Below, one piece after another: positions 55,170 through 63,188 of a stretch of DNA of 64,000 nucleotides; the stretch's first letter is position 1, and every line of letters starts with the position of its first letter. This DNA comes from Brevundimonas sp. SL130. GTDB taxonomy: Bacteria; Pseudomonadota; Alphaproteobacteria; Caulobacterales; Caulobacteraceae. The stretch covers positions 1,364,001 to 1,428,000 of the forward strand of contig NZ_CP113064.1 in the NCBI RefSeq assembly GCF_026625805.1. The letters are read 5' to 3'. The position numbers were made by a program, and so were the translations under genes. A model generated the notes under the pieces. The model was not told the origin of the DNA and searched no databases. It saw only the letters and a program-made list of their open reading frames with translations.

Positions 55170-56672
55170 ATGACCGACACTGTTCCGAACTCGAAAACGA
55201 TCAAGGGCCGCACCGGCGATTGGGAAATCGTCATGGGGCTGGAGATCCACGCCCAGGTGGCCTCCAAGGCCAAGCTCTTCTCCGGCGCCGCCGTCGGCTT
55301 CGGCGCGGGACCGAACGAACAGGTCTCGCTGGTGGACGCCGGCTTCCCCGGCATGCTGCCGACGCTGAACAAGCACTGCGTCGAACAGGCGGTGAAGACC
55401 GGCCTGGGCCTGCGCGCGCAGATCAACAAGCGCAGCCAGTTCGACCGCAAGAACTACTTCTATCCCGATCTGCCCACCGGCTATCAGATCAGCCAGCTCT
55501 ATTATCCCATCGTCGGCGAAGGCGTGGTCGAGGTGGAGGCCGAGGACGGCAGCTTCTTCAACGTCGGCATCGAGCGGCTGCACCTGGAGCAGGATGCGGG
55601 CAAGCTGATCCACGACCTGTCGCCGACCGAGAGCTATGTCGACCTGAACCGGGCCGGCACCGCCCTGATGGAGATCGTCTCGCGCCCCGACCTGCGCACG
55701 CCGGAAGAGGCGGTGGCCTACGTCAAGAAGATCCGGACCATCCTGATCTATCTGGGCACCTGCGACGGCGACATGGAGAAGGGCAATCTGCGCGCCGACG
55801 TGAACGTCTCGGTCTGCCGTGCGGGCAACTACGAGAAGTTCAAGGCCAGCGGCGATTTCAGCTTCCTGGGCACGCGCTGCGAGATCAAGAACGTCAACTC
55901 GTTCCGCTTCATCTCCCAGGCCATCCAGTACGAGGCGCGCCGTCAGATCGAGATTCTGGAGGACGGCGGCTCGATTACTCAGGAGACGCGCCTGTATGAT
56001 CCGACGGCCGGCGAGACGCGCTCGATGCGGTCCAAGGAAGAGGCGCAGGACTATCGCTATTTCCCCGATCCCGACCTGCTGCCGCTGGACCTGGAAGAGG
56101 CCTGGATCGCCGAGATCAAGGCGTCCCTGCCTGAACTGCCGGACGACAAGCGCAAACGGCTGATGGACCAGTACGGCCTGTCCCAATACGACGCCATCGT
56201 GCTGATCTCGGAACAGGCCAAGGCCGATTATTTCGAGGCCGCCGCGAAAGGCCGCGACGCCAAGCTGGTGTCCAACTGGGTCACCAACGAGATCTCGGCG
56301 CGCCTGGCCGCCGACCACAAGGACTTCAGCGAGAACCCGCTGCCGGCCGCCCATGTGGCCCAGCTGGTCGAACTGATTGAGACCAACGTTATCTCCTCCA
56401 AGATCGCCAAGGAGGTCTTCGATCACGTCTGGAACGGCGAGGGCTCGCCCGCCGAAGTGGTCGAGAAGCATGGTCTGAAACAGGTCACCGACACCGGCGC
56501 TATCGAGAAGGCGGTCGATGAGATCATCGCCGCCAACCCGGACAAGGCGGCTGCGGTCGCCGAGAAGCCCCAGGCCCTGGGCTGGTTCGTCGGTCAGGTG
56601 ATGAAGGCCACCGGCGGCAAGGCCAATCCCGCGGCGGTCAACGACATCCTGAAGGCCAAGCTGGGGCTTTGA
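55170..56672 (+). CDS. gatB: Asp-tRNA(Asn)/Glu-tRNA(Gln) amidotransferase subunit B
   Basis: A 500-residue subunit that binds the mischarged tRNA and activates it with ATP. Family blocks include [20 protein letters not shown], the [13 protein letters not shown] segment, the [20 protein letters not shown] block and [24 protein letters not shown] ([20 protein letters not shown]). A C-terminal YqeY/GatB tail domain follows ([19 protein letters not shown]). ATG at 55170. It is separated from gatC-gatA by two small genes, so it needs its own promoter in 55085-55169. Confidence 0.97.
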   Translation: MTDTVPNSKTIKGRTGDWEIVMGLEIHAQVASKAKLFSGAAVGFGAGPNEQVSLVDAGFPGMLPTLNKHCVEQAVKTGLGLRAQINKRSQFDRKNYFYPDLPTGYQISQLYYPIVGEGVVEVEAEDGSFFNVGIERLHLEQDAGKLIHDLSPTESYVDLNRAGTALMEIVSRPDLRTPEEAVAYVKKIRTILIYLGTCDGDMEKGNLRADVNVSVCRAGNYEKFKASGDFSFLGTRCEIKNVNSFRFISQAIQYEARRQIEILEDGGSITQETRLYDPTAGETRSMRSKEEAQDYRYFPDPDLLPLDLEEAWIAEIKASLPELPDDKRKRLMDQYGLSQYDAIVLISEQAKADYFEAAAKGRDAKLVSNWVTNEISARLAADHKDFSENPLPAAHVAQLVELIETNVISSKIAKEVFDHVWNGEGSPAEVVEKHGLKQVTDTGAIEKAVDEIIAANPDKAAAVAEKPQALGWFVGQVMKATGGKANPAAVNDILKAKLGL

Positions 56673-56673
56673 T

Positions 56674-56695
56674 TTTGGGGGCTGCGGCCCCCAAA
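56674..56695. repeat. Hairpin right after gatB
   Basis: TTTGGGGGC (56674-56682) pairs with GCCCCCAAA (56687-56695). It touches the gatB stop codon. There is no T-run after it, so it is more like one of the GC-rich intergenic repeats of this group than a true terminator. Confidence 0.5.
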
Positions 56696-56757
56696 CCCCC
56701 GGCTGGCCGCTAACGCTCGCGGCGCGGCCGCTCTCTGCTTGAGCGACCCATTCTAGT

Positions 56758-56788
56758 AAAAAGGCCCGGAGATCGCTCTCCGGGCCTT
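56758..56788 (-). terminator. Terminator of the first RcnB-like gene
   Basis: Stem AAGGCCCGGAGA (56761-56772) pairs perfectly with 56777-56788, loop TCGC. Read on the minus strand it is followed by TTTTTACTAG and lies 12 bases past the stop of the leftward gene. It may also help end gatB on the plus strand. Confidence 0.85.
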
Positions 56789-56799
56789 CTTCGTCGAGA

Positions 56800-57708
56800 C
56801 TACCAGCGCCAGGCGTCCCGAATGACGTCGATGATATAGCCGTCGTACTCGTCGATCAGATAGATGGTGTTGTCGACCAGCACCCAGCGCGTGCCCTCGG
56901 GCGGATAGCCCAGGCCATAGGTGCGCCAGTCCTCCAGCCGGTAGCGCCAGAAGACGTCCGGCAGATAGTTGCCTACCGACCAGTAGCGACCCCAGTAGGA
57001 GCGCGGGACGCTGTAGTAGCCCCAGCCCGGCGCGAAATAGAAGCCGATCCGCACGCCGCTGTAGCCATGGAAGCGTCGGTCGTTCCGCCACCAGTCAGAG
57101 CGGTGGTTCCGATAGAAGTCGCGCCGCCACTGATCGCTGTTGAAGCGGCGCCGGAAGTCGTCATGCCGGTCACGGTCCTGGTTCCAGCCCGAGCCGGGAC
57201 GGTCAGGGCGGCTGGGTCGGTTCCAGTTGTCATTCGGCCGGTCCGGCCGGTTCCCGCCATTGCTCGGACGATCTGGACGCCCCGCATCGTCGCCTGGCCG
57301 CTCCGGCCTGCCGCCGGCGTCGGGCCGGTCAGGACGACCGGCGCCGTTTTCCGGCCTGTCGGGCCGGTTCCAACCGCCTTCCGGCCGATCGGGGCGGGAA
57401 GGGCGGTCAGAGCCGCTGCCGGTGTTTGGACGGTCCGGCCGCGAGGGGCGGGATTCGTCGGTCCTCGGCCGATCTGGGCGAGGTGCGCTGTTCTGAGGCC
57501 GTTCCGCCGGGGGCGCGGCTTCCGGGCGAGACGCGTTCGGACGGTTGGGCGTCGGACGTTCACCGCGCGAGATCTGCGGGCGTTGGGGGCGGTCGGCGTC
57601 GCGCTGTTCGCGACGAGGCTGATCCTCCTGCGCCAGGGCCTGGACCGGGGCGGCGAGCGGCCCTGCTACGGCGGCGACTGCGGTGAAAGCCATAAGGAGG
57701 CGTTTCAT
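56800..57708 (-). CDS. RcnB-family exported protein with RPDRP repeats
   Basis: A 302-residue protein. ATG at 57708 begins a signal peptide (MKRLLMAFTAVAAVAGPLAA, cleaved near ALA). A region of about 150 residues is made of tandem Arg-Pro-Asp-Arg-Pro units (for example GRPDRPDAGGRPERPGDD), surely disordered. The C-terminal ~110 residues form the RcnB-type domain (DWWRNDRRFHGYSGVRIGFY then WYxxYRLxDY-like YWSVGNYLP and ending WVLVDNTIYLIDEYDGYIID). RcnB acts on nickel/cobalt export in E. coli, but this branch is large and its role is not fixed. It is upstream-adjacent to another RcnB-like gene on the same strand. Confidence 0.82.
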   Translation of the reverse strand: MKRLLMAFTAVAAVAGPLAAPVQALAQEDQPRREQRDADRPQRPQISRGERPTPNRPNASRPEAAPPAERPQNSAPRPDRPRTDESRPSRPDRPNTGSGSDRPSRPDRPEGGWNRPDRPENGAGRPDRPDAGGRPERPGDDAGRPDRPSNGGNRPDRPNDNWNRPSRPDRPGSGWNQDRDRHDDFRRRFNSDQWRRDFYRNHRSDWWRNDRRFHGYSGVRIGFYFAPGWGYYSVPRSYWGRYWSVGNYLPDVFWRYRLEDWRTYGLGYPPEGTRWVLVDNTIYLIDEYDGYIIDVIRDAWRW

Positions 57709-57811
57709 GGTCTTTTGTTCCTGCACGCCGGTTCTCCGGCGGCTCGTGGGGATGATTGCGCCCTGTCGATGAACCCTGACTGAACAGTTTTCTCATCGAA
57801 ATCCGCCTGTC

Positions 57812-57843
57812 AAAAAGCCCCGCGAACGGGTCTCGCGGGGCTT
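57812..57843 (-). terminator. Terminator of the second RcnB-like gene
   Basis: Stem AAAGCCCCGCGA (57814-57825) pairs with TCGCGGGGCTTT (57832-57843). On the minus strand it is followed by TTTTTGACAG and lies 23 bases after the stop of the leftward gene. Confidence 0.88.
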
Positions 57844-57866
57844 TCAGCTTCACCTATCCGGCATCT

Positions 57867-58439
57867 TTAATAGACGTTGGCCAGGACGCTGGCGATCAGG
57901 CCGGTGGCGACCGCGATCAGCACAATGTCGCTGCCGGCGTGGACATAGCGGTAGCCGCGCGGAGCCGGCCTCAGATTGTAGAAGTAGGGGTCGCTGACAT
58001 AGTAGCTGCGGTACTGAGCCGGCAGGTATCCGCCCGTTCTCCAGCGATAGCCGGAGTAGCGCGGTTCGACCCTGTAGTAGCCGTAGCTGGGCGCATACCA
58101 ATAGCCGGAACGCGGGCCGTTATACCCACGGAAGTCCGACCGCCCGCGCCACCAATCGCGATTGCTGCGATCCCAACGGTCGTTGCGATAGTCGCGGCGG
58201 TCATCGCGATAATCACGCCGGTCGTCACGGCGGTCCTGACGATAGTCCTGGCGATTGTTGTAGTCGCCTTGACGCCAGTCCCGGCGGTCGTCCCGACGTT
58301 CGTCACGATAGTCACGCCGGTCATCGCGGCGATCTTCACGATATTCCCGACGGTCGCGGTTCTGGGCCTCGGCCAGCATGGGGACGGCCGTGGTGGACAG
58401 GGCGATGGCGACGACGGCTGCCTTGGTGAAGCGGTTCAT
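57867..58439 (-). CDS. RcnB-family exported protein with Arg/Asp repeats
   Basis: A 190-residue protein. ATG at 58439 begins a signal peptide (MNRFTKAAVVAIALSTTAVP, cleaved after AEA). About 70 residues of Arg-Asp repeats (RRDDRRDYRDERRDDRRD) follow, alternating charge. An RcnB-like domain follows with RSGYWYAPSYGYYRVEPRY and WRTGGYLPAQYR, and the end VLIAVATGLIASVLANVY is hydrophobic, as usual for this family. It is independent of the other RcnB-like gene (own terminator). Substrate or partner is unknown; no nickel exporter gene is close. Confidence 0.85.
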   Translation of the reverse strand: MNRFTKAAVVAIALSTTAVPMLAEAQNRDRREYREDRRDDRRDYRDERRDDRRDWRQGDYNNRQDYRQDRRDDRRDYRDDRRDYRNDRWDRSNRDWWRGRSDFRGYNGPRSGYWYAPSYGYYRVEPRYSGYRWRTGGYLPAQYRSYYVSDPYFYNLRPAPRGYRYVHAGSDIVLIAVATGLIASVLANVY

Positions 58440-58613
58440 TTTCTTGCTCCATTCTGGGCCGCCGACGGAAACGACGAACTGGCCCGTTGATGAGGGCCAA
58501 GCTCGGATTTCTCGCCTGAACGCCTCCTGAACGATCGTGTCAGGAATGAAACGCCCGTTGCGGGGGGCCGTCGACGCGCCCAAATGTCAGCAAGACATTC
58601 ATTGAGGCCGTCG

Positions 58614-59339
58614 ATGACCGCACCGATCCAACTCTGGTACTGGCCTACGCCGAACGGATGGAAGGTCTCTATCGCGCTGGAGGAGATGGCGCTCCCCTAT
58701 GAGGTCAAGCCGCTCGATATTGGCGTCGGCGAGCAGTTCGACCCGGCGTTCCAGGCCATAAGCCCCAACGGGCGAATGCCGGCCATTGTCGATCCTGCCG
58801 GACCGGGGGGCGAGCCGATCTCTATCTTCGAGTCCGGGGCTATCCTGCAGTACCTCGGGAACAAGTCGGGACGCTTCTATCCTACGGAGACGCGCGCCCG
58901 GGTCGAGGTCGATCAGTGGCTGTTCTGGCAGGTCGGCGGGCTGGGACCTATGGCGGGCCAGACGCACCATTTCCGCCAGTATGCGCCGGCCATGATCCGG
59001 GATCAGCGCCAGATCGCCTATGGGGTGCGACGCTATACGAACGAGACCCATCGGCTTTACGGCGTGATGGATCGGCGCCTGCAAGACCGTGAATACCTGG
59101 CCGGCGACTACTCCATCGCGGACATGGCCGCCTGGCCGTGGATCTTGCCGAAATTGCAAGGCCAGACCCTGGACGAGTTTCCAAATCTTGCGGCCTGGCT
59201 CGAACGGGTCGGGGCGCGGCCGGCGGTCAAGATCGGGCGAGCCCTGCTGGAAGATCGACGGGGAAATGCGGGCGCGTCCGGCAAGGATTCGGAAGCGGCG
59301 CGGGCGATCCTGTTCGGTCAACGGGCTCGAAAGTCGTAA
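58614..59339 (+). CDS. Glutathione S-transferase family protein (YfcG-like)
   Basis: A 241-residue protein. ATG at 58614 (MTAPIQLWYWPTPNGWKVSI) has TTGAGG upstream. The N-terminal thioredoxin-fold has TPNGWKVSIALEEMALPYEV, SPNGRMPAIVDPAG and ESGAILQYLGNKSG, which bind glutathione. The all-helical C-terminal domain has YLAGDYSIADMAAWPW. The pattern, with TPNG in the active-site position, is that of the YfcG/nu-class enzymes with disulfide-bond reductase activity. It is divergent from the second RcnB-like gene. Confidence 0.92.
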   Translation: MTAPIQLWYWPTPNGWKVSIALEEMALPYEVKPLDIGVGEQFDPAFQAISPNGRMPAIVDPAGPGGEPISIFESGAILQYLGNKSGRFYPTETRARVEVDQWLFWQVGGLGPMAGQTHHFRQYAPAMIRDQRQIAYGVRRYTNETHRLYGVMDRRLQDREYLAGDYSIADMAAWPWILPKLQGQTLDEFPNLAAWLERVGARPAVKIGRALLEDRRGNAGASGKDSEAARAILFGQRARKS

Positions 59340-59430
59340 ACAAGAGATTTCCAACAGATTTCAAACTTCTGAATCGTCGTGGGAGTATTCATTCCTGCTT
59401 TACTTAAAAGTTTGGCGGCGGATTTCGCTG

Positions 59431-59445
59431 TTAACTTTAACTTCA
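59431..59445 (+). promoter_or_regulatory. CtrA-box-like site before the Sel1-like gene
   Basis: TTAACTTTAACTTCA has TTAA followed after seven bases by TTCA, one base from the CtrA consensus TTAA-N7-TTAA. The surrounding 59340-59460 is clearly AT-rich, as expected for a promoter. A single near-match is weak evidence. Confidence 0.25.
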
Positions 59446-59511
59446 AACCGGCGGTATTTGATGCGTGATCAGAGGCGGGCCCAGAACGGAGCCCGTTCAG
59501 GAGATACGGTG

Positions 59512-59823
59512 ATGAACGCGCAAGAAATGGCGCACGACCTGCAGGCCAACTCGGAGACCGAGGGCCTGCCGCTGCCGACGACCGATATGTCGGGCGACGA
59601 CCTGTTCAAGCTGGGCATGATGTATTCGGCCGGATCGGGCGGTTGCCCGATGGACCGGGTCTCGGCCCACATGATTTTCAACCTCGCCGCCATGAAGGGT
59701 TCGATCGAAGCGCGCGTCTATCGCCGCGAGATGAGCCTGGAGATGGAACGCGAAGAGATCGCCGAAGCGCAGAAGGCCGCGCGCCGGTATATCGACATGG
59801 GCGTGGTGCGGCTGGCCGCCTGA
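59512..59823 (+). CDS. Small Sel1-like repeat protein (103 aa)
   Basis: ATG at 59512 has a strong AGGAGA ribosome-binding site. The segment DLFKLGMMYSAGSGGCPMDR and SAHMIFNLAAMKGSIEARVY is a Sel1-type repeat (alpha/alpha hairpin with AxYxxGxGG-like loop and the DxxxAxxWFxxAAxxG pattern). The rest is helical (EMEREEIAEAQKAARRYIDM). It is cytoplasmic and probably an adaptor for protein contacts. It ends three bases before the stop of the convergent holdfast gene hfsD, so it may be linked to that locus only by position. Confidence 0.8.
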   Translation: MNAQEMAHDLQANSETEGLPLPTTDMSGDDLFKLGMMYSAGSGGCPMDRVSAHMIFNLAAMKGSIEARVYRREMSLEMEREEIAEAQKAARRYIDMGVVRLAA

Positions 59824-59826
59824 TCT

Positions 59827-60588
59827 CTAGAAGGTGGCGTAGCCGTTGCCGTTCGATCCGTTGATCGAATAGCTGAAGCCGATCGGCATGGCGGCGCGCA
59901 CCTGAGTGAAGAAGGCGGCGAGTTCGCCGAGCGTCGAACGCGGCACGAAGATGATGTCGCCGCGACGCAAGGCCACGACCTCGCCGCGACGTGGGCGCAG
60001 ATCGACCACCCGCATCATGCGCGACCCGCCGGGGCCGCGCCGGATCAGCGCCACGCGATCCGGCTTGCCCGAGGGCAGGAAGCCGCCCGCCTGGACGACG
60101 GCCTGATAGGCGTCCAGGTCGCCGGTCATCTCGATGACGCCCGGGGTCCGCACCTCGCCGTCGATCCAGACCCGGATCGGGCCGGCCTGCTTCAACGTCA
60201 CCTCCACCACCGGACGCACCAGTTGCGAGGCGTAGGCCGAGGAGGCGTCGCGCTCCAGCTCGGGCAGGGTGCGGTCGGCCGCCATCACCTGACCGATCAA
60301 AGGCAGGGCCACGCGTCCGTCCGGGCCGACCTTCAGCGTGCGGGTCAGTTCGGTTGCAGTGGGTAGGGCCACCTCGATCTCGTCGCCGGGGTAGAGCAGG
60401 TATTCCGGCTCTTCGTCGGTCCAGTCGGCGAAGGGGATCGCCGGGAAGTCCTCGCGGCTGGAGGTCTGCACCCTGTCGGTGCGAGCGATGGGGCGCGGCA
60501 TGCGGGCGGCGTTGCCCCCGCCGCAAGCGGCCAGGGTCGCGGCGGCCGATCCGAGGGCCAGCAGGAACAGTCGGCGATCTGGCGTCAT
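59827..60588 (-). CDS. hfsD: Outer-membrane polysaccharide export lipoprotein (HfsD-like)
   Basis: A 253-residue Wza-family protein that forms the outer-membrane pore for polysaccharide. ATG at 60588 begins a lipoprotein signal (MTPDRRLFLLALGSAAATLA) with lipidated C22 in LAAC. The Poly_export domain is at about 60-140 (YLLYPGDEIEVALPTATELT), and SLBB-like repeats follow (VWIDGEVRTPGVIEMTGDL). In Caulobacter HfsD, HfsA and HfsB export the holdfast adhesin. Here hfsD is divergent from hfsA-hfsB. Holdfast assignment rests on the gene set and organism type. Confidence 0.83.
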   Translation of the reverse strand: MTPDRRLFLLALGSAAATLAACGGGNAARMPRPIARTDRVQTSSREDFPAIPFADWTDEEPEYLLYPGDEIEVALPTATELTRTLKVGPDGRVALPLIGQVMAADRTLPELERDASSAYASQLVRPVVEVTLKQAGPIRVWIDGEVRTPGVIEMTGDLDAYQAVVQAGGFLPSGKPDRVALIRRGPGGSRMMRVVDLRPRRGEVVALRRGDIIFVPRSTLGELAAFFTQVRAAMPIGFSYSINGSNGNGYATF

Positions 60589-60642
60589 GGAATCGGTTTG
60601 GTCCGACGAAAACAGGTTGATTGCAGCCTCGCGCCTTATGGG

Positions 60643-60655
60643 TAACCGATGGTTA
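60643..60655. promoter_or_regulatory. 13-bp inverted repeat in the hfsD-hfsA divergent promoter
   Basis: TAACC-GAT-GGTTA (arms 60643-60647 and 60651-60655) is nearly central in the 121-base gap between the two starts. It is a plausible operator for a shared regulator, but no known consensus is matched. Confidence 0.35.
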
Positions 60656-60709
60656 ACGCCGGTGGGCGAAAGGTGAAACGGACCAAGAGTTTCCTGGATT
60701 CGCCCGCCC

Positions 60710-62149
60710 ATGCGTTCGACGGCCTATGTCACGACCCGACCGCGTTACGGCGTGCTGGATGTCGTCGGCCTGCTGTTCCGCGAACTGCTGCTGATGATCG
60801 TCGTCTTCCTGGTCATCTTCGCCTTGGGTACGGCGGCGGTGTTGACGCTGAAGAAGACCTATACGGCCCAAGGCGCGGTGTTTGCGGGCGTGGGCCAGGA
60901 ATATGTCTATCAGCCGCGCGTCGGCACGGCGGAGCGGGGGCAGGCGCCGCAGGGGGACGAGGTCGCGAGTTCTGAGGCGGCGATCCTGAGTTCGGGGCAG
61001 GTGCGCCAGCGCGTGGTCGAGGCCTTGGGGGCGGCGGCGATCCTGGGCAAGACGCCGACGGGATCCAAGGCGCAGGCCGAGGCGGCGGCCCGAAAGGTGG
61101 TCGGCGGAAGCCTGGGCGTCGGCACGGCGCCGGGCAGCGCGGTCATCCGCCTGAGCTATGAGGCCGACGATCCCGAACGGGCGGCGCGGGTGCTGAACAC
61201 GGTGATCGAGCAATACCTCGCCTATCGCCGCGAGGTGTTCCAGGACAAGACCCCGGCGATCGCCACCCAGAGACTGGCGTTCGAAGGCGATCTGAGCGCG
61301 GCGGATCAGGCCTATGAGCAGTTCCTGACCAGCAACGATATCGGCGACTTCACCGCCGCCAAGACGACCCTGGCCGCCGTCTATCAGACGGTCTTCACCG
61401 ACCGGATGTCGACCCAGAGCCTGTTGAATCAGACCAGCCAGAGGCTGAACACCCTGGTGGCGCAGCAGGCGGCGACGCCGGCCGAAGTGGCGCTACAGCA
61501 GGACCTGAACATCTCGGCCCAGGACCAGGTGCTGCAACTGCGGACGGAGCGGGAACAACTGCTGTCCCGCTACCAGCCCGACGCCCAGCCGGTGAGGGAC
61601 ATCGAGGCGCGGATCGCCCAGCTTCAGGCCTATGTGGGTACGGGTACGGCGGTGGGGCCCAAGGAGGTCCGCACGGGGCCGAACCCGGTCTGGACCGAGC
61701 TGGAGACCAATCGGATCAACACCCAGGCCGACCGCGACGCCCTGGCGGCAAGGCTCTCGGCCCTGGATCGTCAATTGACGGACATTCGGGCGCGGCAGGC
61801 GCGGCTGACGGCGCTGGAGTCGGAAAACGCGACCCTGGCGGGCAATCGCGAAGTCCTGACCGCCAACATCCGCGAGTTCCAGCAGCGCGAGAGCCAGAGC
61901 CGCGCCGACAACGCCCTGGTCGCCGCCGGCGCCGACAATGTCACCGTGATCGAGCGGGCGCAGCCGCCGGCGACCGGCAAGAGCCTGAAGGTTCCGGCCC
62001 TGGCCGCCGTCTTCCTGTTCGCCGGCTTCACGGCCCTGTGCCTGGGCCTGCTGCGGATCTTCACGCGGCGGGGCTTTTCGACGCCGGATTCGGTGCGGCG
62101 GACCCTGGACATGCCGGTCCTGGCGGTGGCGCCGGCCAAGGCGCACTGA
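60710..62149 (+). CDS. hfsA: Polysaccharide chain-length/export protein (HfsA-like, Wzz/GumC family)
   Basis: A 479-residue polysaccharide co-polymerase. Two membrane helices (about 21-45, LLFRELLLMIVVFLVIFALG, and about 427-450, VPALAAVFLFAGFTALCLGL) flank a large periplasmic coiled-coil domain (about 50-425, rich in Gln and Ala, with helices such as QLLSRYQPDAQPVRDIEARI). The C-terminus lacks a kinase domain; the kinase-like part is the separate gene hfsB, as usual. ATG at 60710 without a strong ribosome-binding site. It should form a transmembrane channel with HfsD. Confidence 0.85.
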   Translation: MRSTAYVTTRPRYGVLDVVGLLFRELLLMIVVFLVIFALGTAAVLTLKKTYTAQGAVFAGVGQEYVYQPRVGTAERGQAPQGDEVASSEAAILSSGQVRQRVVEALGAAAILGKTPTGSKAQAEAAARKVVGGSLGVGTAPGSAVIRLSYEADDPERAARVLNTVIEQYLAYRREVFQDKTPAIATQRLAFEGDLSAADQAYEQFLTSNDIGDFTAAKTTLAAVYQTVFTDRMSTQSLLNQTSQRLNTLVAQQAATPAEVALQQDLNISAQDQVLQLRTEREQLLSRYQPDAQPVRDIEARIAQLQAYVGTGTAVGPKEVRTGPNPVWTELETNRINTQADRDALAARLSALDRQLTDIRARQARLTALESENATLAGNREVLTANIREFQQRESQSRADNALVAAGADNVTVIERAQPPATGKSLKVPALAAVFLFAGFTALCLGLLRIFTRRGFSTPDSVRRTLDMPVLAVAPAKAH

Positions 62150-62199
62150 CAGCGTGGCCGTGATAGGCTGGGACCTGGTGGAGCGCGCATAGCGATTCG

Positions 62200-62901
62200 A
62201 TGGTCGATTTGACGTCAGAGATGGCTGGCCTGTGGGCGGCGCTGGGGCCTGCTCCGGCGCATCGCGCCCGCGTGATCCAGTTCGCCGCCGCCACGAGCGG
62301 AGAAGGCGTCTCGACCGTGGCGCGAGAGTTCGCGCGTCTGGCCGCCGTGCGGGCGCGCAAGCCGGTCTGGCTGGTGGACGGCGACCTGGCCCAGCAGGGC
62401 CAGCTGGACGCCATCGCCGCCGAACCGGACCGGTTTGGCCAACTGGGCAAGCCGGCCCAGGCCTCGCCCGACGGCTCCAGCTTCTTCGCCGTCACGCCGG
62501 CCCCGACGGGGCGGGACGGCAAGCCCATTCCGCCCGCGCGCCTGCTGACCGCACGCCCTTGCCTGGGCGGGCGATTGTGGACGACCCAGTTCCATATGGA
62601 GTCCCTGCGGTCGGGCCACCGCGTCGAGGCGGTGGGGGAGCCCCGCTACTGGGACGCCCTGAGGCCGCACGCCGACACCATCGTCATCGACAGCCCGGCG
62701 GCCGACCGCAACGATATGGCGATCATCCTGGCGCCCTTCGTCGACATGACGGTGCTGGTGGTGGCGGCCGGCGGGGCGACCGCGAGCGGACCGGTGATCC
62801 TGCGCGACGAGATCGAGGCCGTCGGCGGCCGTATCGCCGGGGTGGTCATGAACCGCTCGACCTATAAGCCGCCGAAGTTCCTCAGCCGGCTGGCGGGCTG
62901 A
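62200..62901 (+). CDS. hfsB: CpsD/CapB-like ATPase subunit (HfsB-like)
   Basis: A 233-residue MinD/ParA-type protein, the cytoplasmic partner of HfsA. A Walker-A-like loop is AAATSGEGVSTVAREFA (29-45), with valine where kinases have lysine (GEGKST). The second acidic motif is in PVWLVDGDLAQQGQL, and the third in TIVIDSPAADRND. No tyrosine cluster is seen at the C-terminus. It should lie in an operon with hfsA (50 bases apart). The altered loop suggests a structural role or weak ATP binding, not tyrosine-kinase activity. Confidence 0.82.
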   Translation: MVDLTSEMAGLWAALGPAPAHRARVIQFAAATSGEGVSTVAREFARLAAVRARKPVWLVDGDLAQQGQLDAIAAEPDRFGQLGKPAQASPDGSSFFAVTPAPTGRDGKPIPPARLLTARPCLGGRLWTTQFHMESLRSGHRVEAVGEPRYWDALRPHADTIVIDSPAADRNDMAIILAPFVDMTVLVVAAGGATASGPVILRDEIEAVGGRIAGVVMNRSTYKPPKFLSRLAG

Positions 62902-63188
62902 CGTAGAGCCGACGTCGGTGAGTGGCGCTCGAGAAAAATGAGTGCAATCTGTGCAATTTGAGGCAAGTCTCTGTTATTGAGGCGGAAAATGCTGCGCTCA
63001 AATTGTACTGTGCAATGAGTCCCACCTCAGTGGCGTTCACGCTCGGATCCGATAGCGATGTCAAAGACCAGCGCCAGATCATACTTCTGATCCGCAGAGT
63101 GGTGGTTTGACCGCCGTTTTTATTTTCAACCGCTTGATAAGACGGCGGTTCGTCTTCGGAATTGTGCGCGCTGACCCATAGTCCCGGC
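62902..63188. other. AT-richer island between hfsB and a glycosyltransferase gene
   Basis: These 287 bases have a lower GC content than the rest of the window, roughly half by eye. Open frames on both strands (62 codons at 62922-63110, 113 codons on the minus strand over 62882-63223) lack the codon bias of real genes here, so I do not call them. A hairpin ACCGCCGT/ACGGCGGT (63110-63150 region) lies near the end of the leftward gene. It may be a remnant of transferred DNA. Confidence 0.5.

Noticed and set aside
57190..57480. Apparent short tandem repeats that might suggest a CRISPR array
   Set aside because: The repeats are in frame and code for RPDRP units of an exported protein; spacing is irregular and there are no spacers or cas genes.
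58190..58350. Second tract of short repeats
   Set aside because: In-frame coding for Arg-Asp repeats of the second RcnB-like protein, not a non-coding array.
62922..63110. 62-codon plus-strand frame after hfsB
   Set aside because: No ribosome-binding site, no codon bias and an opposite-strand frame of equal quality; recorded only as an AT-richer island.
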